NCBI RefSeq assembly: GCF_030272615.1 | Contig: NC_081412.1 | Coordinates: 542,270,335-542,334,334 of the forward strand | From: Cryptomeria japonica | Lineage: Eukaryota > Streptophyta > Pinopsida > Cupressales > Cupressaceae | DNA: 64,000 nucleotides | Direction: 5' to 3' | Shown here: positions 12,031 through 22,300 of the stretch, piece by piece | How the letters are laid out: each line of letters opens with the position of its first letter | Numbering within the stretch: position 1 is the first letter of the stretch | Position numbers and translations under genes: made by a program | The notes under the pieces: generated by a model | The model's input: only the letters and a program-made list of their open reading frames with translations | Database searches by the model: none | What the model was told of the DNA's origin: nothing

Positions 12031-13439
12031 TGTAGACACCTAAATTTGATTAATTTAATTAATTGAATTTAGCTATCCTAAATGCTCTTAAATTAAATAA
12101 TTACGCACTATTTAATTAATTAGTGTTCCCTCCTTCTAGCTAATTAATTTTGTTAATTATGCTATAGTTCAAGCCTTTAATTAATTAATTGACAATAATA
12201 AATCAATTAATTAATAAAAATTTGATCCCTTCTTCTATTAAATAAATCAAATGCATAGTTTGATTATTTAATTCATTTTTTGTCATTTCCTCTAAATATT
12301 CTTTATGGGATTAATTAAAATAATTAATTCTATTTCCCCACATGCCTCCTAATTTTAATCTTCATCTAACTCTTCCTCTAACTTAACCCATTAACTAACC
12401 TTGGGTTATAGTCATTCTTTTATTTCTTCTCGCTACTTTCCCACCCCATACGTGTGTATTCCTAAATATCCTAATATTTGGAAATATCTTAATATCTGGA
12501 AATGAATCCTTTTATTCTTTCCAACCTCCTTTCCCACCCCATATGTGTGTATTCCTAAATATCCTGAGTCATGGAAATAGCATGGAACTAATTATTTAAA
12601 TTAATTCTATTTCCTCACATGTCTCCTAACTGTAACCCTCATCTAATTCTTCCTTTAACGTAACTCATTAATTAACCTTGGGTTTTAGTCATCCTTTTAT
12701 TATTTCTTCCAACTTCTTTCCCACTTCATATGTATGCACATTCCTAAAATATCTCAAATTTCCTAAAATTTGGGGAAAATGTTGTTGAATTTGGGGAAGT
12801 TTCCTAAAATTTGGGAAATATCCCAAATTTCTTCAAACATGGGAATATCATGGTTTTTTAATCGCTTTTGGAATAGAACCTTCCAATTTGGGTGTCTCAT
12901 TCCCAAATGGACATGTGTCATCAAGGACACATGTCATTACTTTGACATGTGTTATTCTCATTACCCTCCATCTCTCATTCAATCCTATTTAAAGCCCTCA
13001 TTTTCCTTCACAAATCATCCACTTTCACATTCTCATACCACTATAATGTCATTTTAGCTATCCACTTTCACATTCTCATACCATTATAATGCCATTTTAG
13101 CTATCCACTTTCATTTTCATACTCTCATAATGCAAAAATGTTCACTCATCTTCTTACATAATCACATCCATTTAGCATAGCTTTTTGTATCACATCTTGC
13201 TTAGTTTTCATCTTTGCATTCACTATCAAGGAGCATAATTGAGTATCTACCATATAGCAAGCACACATCAAATCAAAGGAAAATCAAATTGAAGGAGGAA
13301 TAGAGAGTTTGCACTTTAATTTTTGTTTATTTAGTTTTTCTTCCTTCTTAGCATCCTATTCTTGAGTGTGGTTGAAATATGTGTCTATTAATTGTTTATT
13401 TTATCTTTTCAATAGTTTACATTCACAATTTTCTACACA
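12031..13439 (+). repeat. 3' LTR of Gypsy-type element, about 1409 bp
   Basis: It begins TGTAGACACC and ends TTCTACACA, with short inverted termini (TGTAG/CTACA). A block of about 275 bp is internally duplicated: sequence from about 12321 is repeated from about 12597, both copies ending in 'cctaaa(t)atc'-type phrases. A 40-bp phrase ('atccactttcacattctcatacc') occurs about three times at 13015-13110. A TATTTAAA box lies at 12986. Copia integrase sequence on the other strand begins immediately after the LTR. Confidence 0.7.
12986..12993 (+). promoter_or_regulatory. Putative TATA box of the LTR
   Basis: TATTTAAA lies about 1 kb into the LTR, followed by C/A-rich sequence suitable for transcription start. 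It is inferred from sequence only. Confidence 0.45.
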
Positions 13440-13444
13440 CAATT

Positions 13445-14320
13445 CTAAAACTCGACCATTACTTTAAATTCTTTAAAACGGCTGAAAACTTCACATTTAC
13501 TCTTTAGAAAGTATACCTGTGTCCTTCTACTAAAATATTCAATAAATGAAACATAATACGAGGATTTTCCAATCGAAGGAACATCTACAAGACCAACCAC
13601 ATCATAATGAATAAGATTCAAAACACCACAAGATTTATGAGAACTCGAGTAAAACTGAATGCGGTTTTGTTTTCCATAAATGCAATGCTCATAGAAATCA
13701 AAGTCAAGATTACAAACATTCAAACCTTCAACAAGGTTTTTATTTTTCAAGGTCCTCAAACCCTTTTCTCCAATGTGGCCAAGTCTCTAGTGCCATAACA
13801 TATTCTTCTTTGCATGTAAATTTGCTTTAGAAGAAAGAGCACCCTTAGGTATCCAAAATCCATGTCCATCTACTGAAGGTGAAACCCTCAAATCTTCTAA
13901 CGGAGTATCCACAAATTTACTTTTTACAGAAGTGCTATTACACTCAACAGTGTATTCTTGTAGCTTATACAAAGTGTTGAATCTGATACCTCTAGCAATC
14001 ACCATAGCACTCTTAATCATCTTACATCCTACATCAGAAAAGACTACCTGCACACTTGCATCTATCAGTTTGCTCACAGATAATAAATTTTGTTTTAAAC
14101 TAGGGATATGAAGCACACCGCTAATCTTTTTTATTCTACCATCAGGAAACTTGATCCTAATTTTACCTCGACCAACAATTTCTAAATATGAATCATCACC
14201 CAAGTACACCTTGCTTCCATTAAATTCTTCATATTCAGAAAACCAATCTTTATTGGAAGTCATATGAAAAGATGCACCTGATTCAATTAACCATGTGGTA
14301 TTACCTACATGAGCAACCAA
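13445..14320 (-). pseudogene. Copia protease, GAG-pre-integrase and start of integrase
   Basis: The minus-strand frame carries the Copia protease context WLIESGASFHMTSN, where the aspartic-protease DSG-type motif normally lies, then SGVLHIPSLKQNLLSVSKL, a very typical Copia segment. The stretch near 13500-13760 resembles the integrase zinc-binding and core start (for example FIEYFSRRTQVYFLKSK, like the family's 'DDYSRKTWVYFLK'). It lies directly downstream of the Gag region and ends at the Gypsy-type LTR. It is a fossil with a few breaks. Confidence 0.8.
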
Positions 14321-14712
14321 ATCCGCAATGAATGCATCACCATCTTCCTTCTCAAACTTAGAATCAAACTTCTTTTTCTTCTTCTTTTCTTCTTTGCAGT
14401 CCTTATGGATGTGTCTGGTTTACCACAATTCCAGCATATGACTTTTAACTTTCCAGGAGATTTGGATCTCCCTTTGGATTTGGACTTATTGCACTTCTCA
14501 TTCTTCTTGCCTTTTTCCTTAGGTTTTCCATGAACAGTTAGGGCTTCCTTCAAACTGATGGATACCTTCTTTTGTATCTCTTCATCAAGTAGAGTAGCCA
14601 CCACATCTTCAAACTTCAAAACAACAAAATTACTATCGATAGCCATAACAAGAGAATCCCACGGATCAAGCAAAGAACAAAGCAAGATCTGGCATTTCTC
14701 CTCTTCATCCAT
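14305..14712 (-). pseudogene. Copia Gag, C-terminal part with zinc-knuckle start
   Basis: The frame contains the Copia Gag (UBN2-type) signature LLCSLLDPWDSLVMAI, like the common 'LLxSLPxSYxxLVxAL'. A Lys/Ser-rich basic linker and the beginning of a CCHC knuckle (VICWNCGKP) follow. The N-terminal part of Gag between this and the PBS is only weakly visible. It is part of the Copia fossil. Confidence 0.75.
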
Positions 14713-14909
14713 TTTAACACCAATTGAGCCACCAACATATTAAATGCTTCGGGGTGATCTGCAATTTGTCCACCTCTATTCTCCCTGGAAAACTTTCCAT
14801 CTCAAATTCCTACAACATGATCAAAAAGTATCTTCTACACAAGCTCCCACTCAAATCTGGATTAGTTCAAAAAACCCAACAACCCACTACTAAAAGCAAA
14901 GGTGATTAG

Positions 14910-14921
14910 ACTCTGATACCA
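14910..14921 (-). other. Primer-binding site, initiator tRNA-Met type
   Basis: On the minus strand this reads TGGTATCAGAGT and lies two bases after the LTR end, as is usual in Copia elements. Confidence 0.85.
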
Positions 14922-14923
14922 CT

Positions 14924-15775
14924 TGTAAGGAAGTTAAGTAGTGGAACAACTTCCTACACTAAACTTGAGAGGAGGATAATGAAAAAAAAATTACAGGTCG
15001 TTACGACAATTACAAAAACTTAATAGAAATAATCAAAATATCATGCATACAACACAACAACACAGTGATTTACGTGGAGAAAACCCTTTTGGGAGAAAAC
15101 CCCCACACTCCAAAAGCAGCTCAATATATTATTCAGCAATCAATAACAAATTATAATATACTTTCAGAGCAAGCTCATCGCAGGAGTACCACTAATCAAA
15201 GACTCAGAGGTAACGCAATCACCATAAGACTCTTACACAAAACCTCTATCTCACCCACCTCATATATAGGATATACAATACAAGAAACTGTCAAACGGTA
15301 TTATAAAACTATGGGCTAAAACCACCCAATAAAGTAGAGTCATCCTTATCTCCATTCTAGATGCCCTATAACGTGTTAAAACACACATCAACGTGTGTCT
15401 CTCCCTTTTACAGCTCATTTATGTGTCTAATACATTTTATATTTCCTATTTCAGGAGAAACTTCTGGAGGTCATAACTTAAGAACTGGGTGTCCAATTGA
15501 TGAACAATTTGAAGCGAGGGAAAGATCGTGAAGTGTTCTATTGCCTCGTAAGTGGCTATGTCACTTACGCCCACCTTTTAGGGCATTTTGGGGCCTCTAA
15601 AGTCCTCCAAATTAAATTTAAACCTTTCATTGCACCCCTTCAAAACAGAAACTTTAACATCTTCAAAAATAGTTGTGATCTTGCGACGTAACTTTACCAT
15701 TTCGTGTTCAAATAAAAAATTACTATAAATAGTAACCTCATGTAAATGCAAAGTTGAGACACCATTTTCCCAACA
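14924..15775 (-). repeat. 5' LTR of minus-strand Copia element, 852 bp
   Basis: On the minus strand it starts TGTTGGGAAAATGGTG, a very typical Copia LTR start, and ends CTTAACTTCCTTACA before the PBS. Confidence 0.75.
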
Positions 15776-15880
15776 AATAGGAGATGAATTTCTTCAAGTT
15801 AATCCTCCAAGTCTACAATCTGAGTATTCATAAACAAGGATGATATGTTTACAAGATACAAATCTCAAGTAGCTTTGTTT
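15776..15880. other. Short unclassified flank
   Basis: About 100 bp lies between the Copia LTR and the Tat Gypsy LTR. It continues after the Gypsy insertion at 28757, since the two sides share the duplicated gtttg. Confidence 0.6.
15876..15880. repeat. Target-site duplication, left copy (gtttg)
   Basis: gtttg immediately precedes the left LTR and recurs at 28757-28761 immediately after the right LTR. Confidence 0.92.
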
Positions 15881-16245
15881 GTGTAACGTCATAAATTGTA
15901 CGCACTTGCTAAAGCAGTACAATTTAACACCTAGTTTAGCACCCGCCTTGGCGCAGTTGCACTTTGCATGGCATTTCCCCTTTAGCACTTAATTAATCGA
16001 ATTAATTAGGTCTAAAGGTTCTATTTCACCATTTTCCACATCACAAAGTTGGGCCCTTTCATTAAAGCGTGCCCCTTTCATTTTATTCCTCCAATACATC
16101 ACTTAATCAAAAACCCTAATTAGGCCCTATTCTGAGCTTGGGGGCTTAATTTCGGGGGTCAAAACATCTCGAAATCACTTGTAACTTCGGGATTCTCTCT
16201 AAAATCTTCATATCTGACGGCCCTGAAAATTTGGTGAAAAGTTGT

Positions 16246-16279
16246 CGGGACCGTGGCGCTCGGAGTGCACACGGTCCCG
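16246..16279. repeat. Inverted repeat CGGGACCGTG...CACGGTCCCG
   Basis: Ten-base perfect arms (16246-16255 and 16270-16279) with a 14-nt loop. Related GGACC...GGTCC pairs occur in the other Gypsy LTRs of the window. The copy in the right LTR (about 27460-27495) is diverged. Confidence 0.85.
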
Positions 16280-17021
16280 GACATTTTTCCCAAAATTTTA
16301 GGAGCGCGATCCAATCATAAAATAAAGCTTAACCCAAGAAATTGGCGGGATATTCAATCTCTAGGTCGGCCAAAAGACGAAATTGCGACCTAGGGTTTCA
16401 TACATAAGAGCTCTCTTTCTTCATTTGAAAGGATCCGATTTTTGTTTTCAGGAACTTCATATGCAGCGAAAGAGCAGATCTTTGAAGACTTCAACATCTT
16501 ACAACATCCCTCTATCAAGCATTTATCAATTCCATTCATCCATTTAGGGCTTGGAAGACATTGAAGAACAATAGGAGATTACCGACTGAAGATTGGCTTG
16601 TACTCCTCCCTTGAGGGTTGGGTATGATTTCATGTTGTTTTCATGTCTTTACATAAGCTTCAATACATCATTTATTCATGCTTTAGATCACTTTGCATCT
16701 TGATTTAGAGCACTTACGTTATCATTTACAAGCAATTAGGGTTTACTTTCTAGGTTGCTCTAGTTTGCTTTCTTGCATTTTAGGACCTTGCACACACACT
16801 AAGTCTGCACACACAATACATTTTACAAAACAACTTGGCTATTCGTGGAGGTGGAAATCACCGAAGCGGGGGTTTGACTAAGGCAAAACCCTATATAGCC
16901 GCCCATACACCCTTTTTCAGATATCATTGCAGGTTTCGGGATTCAGACGACGCCGCGGGATACAGATCCGGAGAGAGAAGGTCGAGACAGCACTCTGTAT
17001 CAAATTGCAGAGTAGAAGACT

Positions 17022-17117
17022 GGGACAGGGGCGCTGGGCACCCTGGTCCTTCCAGGACAGGGGCACTGGGCGCCCTGGTCCTTGGGACAGAGGCGCTGGG
17101 CGCCCTAGTCCTCCGGA
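17022..17117 (+). repeat. GC-rich triplicated unit in 5' LTR
   Basis: Three units of roughly 30-36 bp, each reading like 'ggacaggggcgctgggcgccctggtcc', hold GGCGCC-type palindromes and a GGAC...GTCC pairing. The same array is in the right LTR at 28237-28336. Confidence 0.85.
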
Positions 17118-17533
17118 CAGACAGCCTTCCGACAGTGTTCCAGAGTGCAGAACAGCAGTTTCCGGTGCAGTTTTCAGGACAGTGGCACCCGCGCCCCCGT
17201 CCCGAACATTTTCAGTCCGATTTTGACTCCGGGTACACATCTGCATTCTTATTTCATCCTTGTATTTACAGATGTTCATTGTTTAATCTCAATTCTACAA
17301 TCTTGTTATTAGTTCATACTTGCATTTTGGGATTAGGGTTTGAACTTGCATTACTTGATCTTACAATTTCAACAAGGGAATAGAAATCCTAATAGATATC
17401 CCGTGGCTCTCTCTTTCACCAAAAGAAGTAGCCAATTGTGCGATATCTCTAGGCTCTTTCGTATTCCGTAATGTGTGTCAAAAGGTAGGATTAGGGCATG
17501 TTAACCTGGTCTAACTTTTTCCACCACACGTTT

Positions 17534-17549
17534 TGGTGAACCCGACATG
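17534..17549 (+). other. Primer-binding site (TGGTGAACCCGACATG)
   Basis: It starts TGG three bases after the LTR end, as the complement of a tRNA CCA end would. I did not assign the tRNA. The same TGGTGAACCC core, with the same three-base spacing, follows the 5' LTR of the minus-strand relative at 37385-37400. Confidence 0.75.
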
Positions 17550-17693
17550 AATCTATCATTGCTTCCTCTTGCATTGCATTTGTTAGATCTAGATCTAGAT
17601 TTAGTGTGTTTTCATTTCATTTTCATTAAAAGAGAAAAAAAAAAAGTGTGTTTCTTTGCATTGGGTGTTTAAGTTTTGTGTAATCTTTTCAAA

Positions 17694-19391
17694 ATGTCAG
17701 ATTTTTATTTGCAAAATGTTCATGCTTTCGATGATTATTATGAGTATAGCCAAGACGAATTAGATGAAGCTTTAGATGAGTTTTTAAACCCTAAAGATGC
17801 CAAACCTTCATTTTACCAAAAACTCATAAACCTTGTTACTATGCCATTTCGTTGTGATGAGAAAGATAAGTTGAATGAGTCCTCTCAAGGGTACATTCCT
17901 ATCAACTCTTCCACTAAATCTAGTAACATGGTTGTTTTCACCAATCCCCTCTATGAGGAGATGTCTCCTTTTGAATCAAAAGATAAACCTTTCAATAGAT
18001 ATGATCATGCTTTGTTGGATGATGCTCTTGATGACTTTGTGGCTTTATCGAAATCTTTAAACAAGAACAAAACTTCTAAATTAGTTAACATGATAAACTT
18101 GAATGAGCATAAAAAGCCTCTCTTTGAAGTCCAAGGAGCTTATCCTTCTCCCACCTTTCAAGTTTCTAAGTCACCTCTCCTTACTGTCCAAGGAGGGTAT
18201 GATCATGATTCCTTTCGTACTCCGAATAAACCAATTATCACTGTGCAAGGAAGAAAACCTATAAGTCCTTATAATTATGCCAAGCAAATAACTAGAGAGA
18301 GTTATCATGCGGTTGCCCATACTTATCATACCAGAAATAATAGGCAGCCTAGTCCTCCTCCTGTTATCCCAGTTTCCTTTCCGAATCCTCAACCGGTTCT
18401 TCCACAAGCTCCACGTATTTCACAAGTTCTTGGAAAGGAATATGATCTCATAGAACAACTTAAAGCTACCCCTGCTAAGATATCCCTTTGGGATTTGATT
18501 CAAACTTCTTCCACTCATCATGGAATGTTACAAGATGCCTTGAAAGATTTGAATGTTCCTCCACCGAATACATCTAGTAATATAGCATCTTTGGTTAACT
18601 CTGTGATGAATCCTAAAGCTCAAATTGTGTTTACCCAAGATGAGTTGCCTACTAGTGAAATCCAACATCAATATGATCCCTTGATGATTGTGGTTATCAT
18701 GAAAGACACTGCTATAAGGCGAACACTAGTAGATAATGGTTCTGGTCTTAATGTGTGTAGCATTAATCTTTTGCATAAGATGAATGTGGATACATCCTTA
18801 ATTGAACCGGACTCTCGTCCTATTCGAGGCTTTGATAATGTGGCTAAAACTTCATTAGGTACTATCACCTTACCCATCACAGTGGGGCCTGTTACTTTGC
18901 CTACACCTATCCATGTTATGTCAGGAAATCTAACGTACAACTTGCTACTGGGGAGAACTTGGATTCATAGTATGCAAGTTGTCCCTTCTACATTGCATAG
19001 ACAAGTTAAATTTATTTATAACAATAAGACAGATACCTTGATAGGTGATACTAATTTTCAAGCTTGTTTGCAAACATCCACTTCTAAGGGGGGTTCTTCT
19101 AAGCCATCCTCATCTAGTGATGAATCTTTAAATAAGATACCTATCGGTGAATCCTCACTCTCCGATGATCAAAATTCTTTGGATGAGTCTGGAGCTCTTG
19201 GAGAAGATTCTTCTCGACTTGAAACTACACATAAGAAGGATTTTGATCTTGGGAAGATCCTCGAAGACGACGATTGGGGATCCCTTGATTTTAATCCTAC
19301 CTTTGGGGTGAATATAAGGTTCCTTCTAGAGAAATTAAAGTTGAAAAGAAAGAAGAAACTAAAAATCAATCAACCTTACCTGAATCTATGA
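17694..19391 (+). CDS. First ORF of Tat Gypsy element: N-terminal region of unknown fold plus aspartic protease
   Basis: An in-frame ATG lies at 17676, but the ATG at 17694 (aaaATGTCa) has the better context. The first ~260 residues are acidic or Pro/Ser-rich and include two internal repeats ending in TVQGG/VQG phrases, perhaps with a structural or linker role. I do not see a standard retrotransposon Gag capsid domain or a CCHC knuckle. From about residue 325 there is a retropepsin-like domain. LVDNGSGLNVCSINLL (near residue 350 of the 571-residue frame) carries the position of the catalytic aspartate, and NLLLGRTWIHSM (near residue 423) matches the flap-to-C-terminal 'LLGRPWIH' motif of Tat proteases. 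Acidic sequence follows. The ORF overlaps the pol start by four bases. The protease would cleave the element's polyprotein in cytoplasmic particles. Confidence 0.85.
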   Translation: MSDFYLQNVHAFDDYYEYSQDELDEALDEFLNPKDAKPSFYQKLINLVTMPFRCDEKDKLNESSQGYIPINSSTKSSNMVVFTNPLYEEMSPFESKDKPFNRYDHALLDDALDDFVALSKSLNKNKTSKLVNMINLNEHKKPLFEVQGAYPSPTFQVSKSPLLTVQGGYDHDSFRTPNKPIITVQGRKPISPYNYAKQITRESYHAVAHTYHTRNNRQPSPPPVIPVSFPNPQPVLPQAPRISQVLGKEYDLIEQLKATPAKISLWDLIQTSSTHHGMLQDALKDLNVPPPNTSSNIASLVNSVMNPKAQIVFTQDELPTSEIQHQYDPLMIVVIMKDTAIRRTLVDNGSGLNVCSINLLHKMNVDTSLIEPDSRPIRGFDNVAKTSLGTITLPITVGPVTLPTPIHVMSGNLTYNLLLGRTWIHSMQVVPSTLHRQVKFIYNNKTDTLIGDTNFQACLQTSTSKGGSSKPSSSSDESLNKIPIGESSLSDDQNSLDESGALGEDSSRLETTHKKDFDLGKILEDDDWGSLDFNPTFGVNIRFLLEKLKLKRKKKLKINQPYLNL

Positions 19392-22300
19392 GTAATAATT
19401 TTGTGGCCGCCTCTCAAACTTCTTCTCCTCACATCTCTAATTATGAAGAGTTTGATTCTTTGTCTTATGAAAAACCACCTTCTCTTTTTGAAATGGCTGA
19501 TCATTATGGTCGTGGTTTTCGCATTTTTGCTAAGCATGGGTATCATGGAAAAGGTTGTGGTGCTCATGAACAAGGGATAAGAGTTCCTCTAGAGACTAAT
19601 TTTCACAATTATGCCTTTGGACTTGGCTTTAATCCCTGCAAACGTACTAAAGCTTCTAAAAGACCATGCATTAGTGTTAATGCTATCTCTACATCTTTAT
19701 CAATACAACATCCTGAGTATATTGATGGGGATCCTTCGTGCGCCTATGCTTTGGATGTCTTCCCTACCGACGATGCTTTAGCTGAGTTCTTGGGAGCCTA
19801 TGACACTCTTCCTCGTTATCATCACAATAGGGGACTCCCTTATTGTTTGAACACTGAAGCCTATTTTGGAAAAGAGATTGATAATGACGAGATTGTGAAA
19901 GAATTCCCTCAGTTAAAGGATACTCCTCAACAAAGTAATCTTCTCATAAGTGACACCACTGATGTTAAGATGGATCCTTGTAATAAAGAAAAAGTCATTA
20001 AAATTGGGAAATGTTTGGATGAAGAGGAACGGAAACAATATGAAGAACTATTGCATGAATTCCCTGAGATCTTTGCTTGGGCATATTCTGACATGCCTGG
20101 TATAGATCCTAAGATCGTTACTCATAATATTGTCTTAGTTCCTGATGCTAAGCCCGTGAAACAAAAGATTCGAAAAATGAATCCTAAGGTGGCTCTGCTT
20201 GTTAAGGCTGAGATTGAAAAATTATTGGAGGCTGGATTTATCCGCCCTATTGACTATTCCACATGGATTTCAAATATTGTCGTTGTGGCTAAACTAGACA
20301 ACAAAATAAGAATGTGTACCGACTTTCGGGATCTAAATAAAGCTTCTTTAAAAGATGATTTCCCTCTTCCAAACATTGACATGATAGTTGATTCTACGGC
20401 AGGACATGCCTTGTTATCCTTCATGGATGGTTTTTCAGGCTACAATCAAATTTTTATTAACCCTCAAGATCAATTCAAAACTGCTTTCACCACTCCTTGG
20501 GGTACGTTTTGTTGGATAATGATGCCTTTTGGACTTAAAAACGCCGGTGCAACTTATCAACGAGCGATGACCCTTATCTTTCATGATTATATGCATAAGA
20601 TTTTAGAGGATTATGTTGATGATATTTTGGCCAAATCCTTTCTTCGCATGGATCATGTTAAAATCCTTCGTCAAATCTTTGAAAGAATTCGTAAATATCA
20701 CATGCGCTTGAATCCCCGCAAATGTGTTTTTGGTGTGGATAGTGGAAAACTATTAGGGTTCATAGTTTCGCATCGTGGGATTGAGGTGGATACTAAGAAA
20801 ATAGATGCTATTGTCAACATGCCACCTCCTAGAAATGTGTCTCAACTTAAAAGCCTACAAGGAAAGATTCAAGCTATTCGTAGGTTTGTGTCTCAGCTTG
20901 CAGATCGTACCTTTCCTTTTACTCAACTTCTTAAAAAGGATATCACCTTTCAATGGAATGAGGATTGTCAGCAAGCATTTGAAGATTTAAAAGTGTATTT
21001 GGCTAGTCCTCCTATTCTTCAACCTGTCGAACCTTCTAAACCCTTCCTTCTGTATACAGCTGCTTCCTCTCATGCTCTCGCAGCATTGTTGGCACAACAT
21101 GATAAAGATGGTAAGGAATGTCTGGTTTATTACATAAGTCGTACCTTACTCGATTATGAGACCCGATATTCTGCGATAGAAAGACAATGCTTGGCCGTGG
21201 TGTTTGCGACTCAGAAATTGAGACATTATCTTTTAAATTCAGAAGTCCACGTCATGGTAAAGTTTGATCCTTTGAAGCATCTTTTCTCTAAAACTGATTT
21301 ATCAGGACGTCTAGCTAAGTGGGTTATGATGTTAACTGAATTTGACCTTAAATTTATTTCACAAAGAGCAATTAAAGGACAAGCGTTGACCGATCACTTA
21401 GTTGAGGCCCCTTCACCTTTCTCCTTCCCTAACCCTGAGTCCTTTCCTGACGACTTCATTCTTTCTATAGAGAAAGATGAAACTTGGGAGTTATACTTTG
21501 ATGGCTCTAAGTGTCGTACGGGATCGGGGGCAGGTGTTGTTCTGATTTCTCCTACAAAGAAACCCGTTCCCTTATCCTATCGTCTAAATTTCCTGTGTAC
21601 CAATAACATTGCTGAGTATGAGGCTCTTATAGCGGGAATAAAAGCAGCCTTAGCTCTGAACATAAAACACATACATATCTATGGATATTCGCAATTGATT
21701 ATAAGACAAGTAACAGGAATATATCAAGCAAAACAAGACAAATTATCACAATATAAAGATCTTGCCATCTCTTTATTACAGAAATTTGATTCTTATACCA
21801 TGGAACCTGTTCCTCGAAAAGATAATCGACATGCGGATGCAATGGCATGTGTGGCTTCTCTTGTATCTTTAGAGGACCCTGTGGTTGATCTTAAATTTTT
21901 TATTCACAACCTTATTTCTCCAGCTATTGTAAACGATTCTAGCTTGGTAACATGTTGCGATTTTATAGACTCAGATGAATGGTACTCGCATATCGTAAGA
22001 TATTTGACCGATGGTATCTTTCCTGATTCCGCTAATAGGAACACTAGGGCAAGAATCCACAAGTTGTCTGCTAGGTATATCATTCTTTCTAATGTCCTTT
22101 ACCGAAGGGGTTATGATGGTCTTCTCCTTCGTTGTCTTAACAAGTTGAAAATCCCTGTTGCTCTTGAAGAGGCACATTCAGGTGCCTGTGGGGGGCATTT
22201 TGGGGGAAAATCCTTGGTTCATAGATTGCTTCATATGGGATACTATTGGAAAACTATGCAGAAGGATTCCTTTTCATTTGTTAAAAAATGTCATCAATGT

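Larger units (their letters stand above)
7367..13439 (+). mobile_element. 3' portion of an older Gypsy-type LTR element, interrupted by the element at 1-7366
   Basis: The stretch is strongly pyrimidine-rich on the plus strand from 7367 to about 11300 and contains several tandem arrays. It ends with a PPT-like tract and an LTR of about 1.4 kb (12031-13439) beginning TGTAGACACC and ending CTACACA. The left LTR and 5' coding part lie outside the window. A degraded coding patch (7737-8726) with a G-patch-like segment is the only pol-proximal hint. The Gypsy assignment rests on LTR style, the polypurine tract and the G-patch-like phrase, so it is moderate. It is broken throughout. Confidence 0.6.
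13440..15775 (-). mobile_element. 5' part of a minus-strand Ty1/Copia element
   Basis: Reading from high to low coordinates it contains an 852-bp LTR (15775-14924), an initiator-Met PBS (14921-14910), Gag with a zinc-knuckle region, protease, and the GAG-pre-integrase/integrase start. It stops abruptly at 13440, exactly where the neighbouring Gypsy-type LTR ends. The simplest reading is that the Gypsy-type element inserted into this Copia integrase region and the remainder lies left of the window. The coding part is broken in a few places. The bases next to the LTR start (15776-15780, aatag) would be the target duplication, but the partner copy is not in the window. Confidence 0.8.
15881..17530 (+). 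repeat. 5' LTR of Tat Gypsy element, 1650 bp
   Basis: It starts TGTAACGTCATAAATTG and ends CCACCACAC(G) before the PBS. It contains a 10-bp-arm inverted repeat (16246-16255 with 16270-16279) and a GC-rich triplication of about 36 bp at 17022-17117. Apparent ORFs inside it (for example 16835-17383) come from this GC-rich tract. Confidence 0.95.

Noticed and set aside
16835-17383. Open frames of up to 182 codons in the Tat 5' LTR, repeated at 28050-28538
   Set aside because: They lie within the LTR, over the GC-rich triplicated unit. Overlapping frames on both strands are equally open and no domain is visible.
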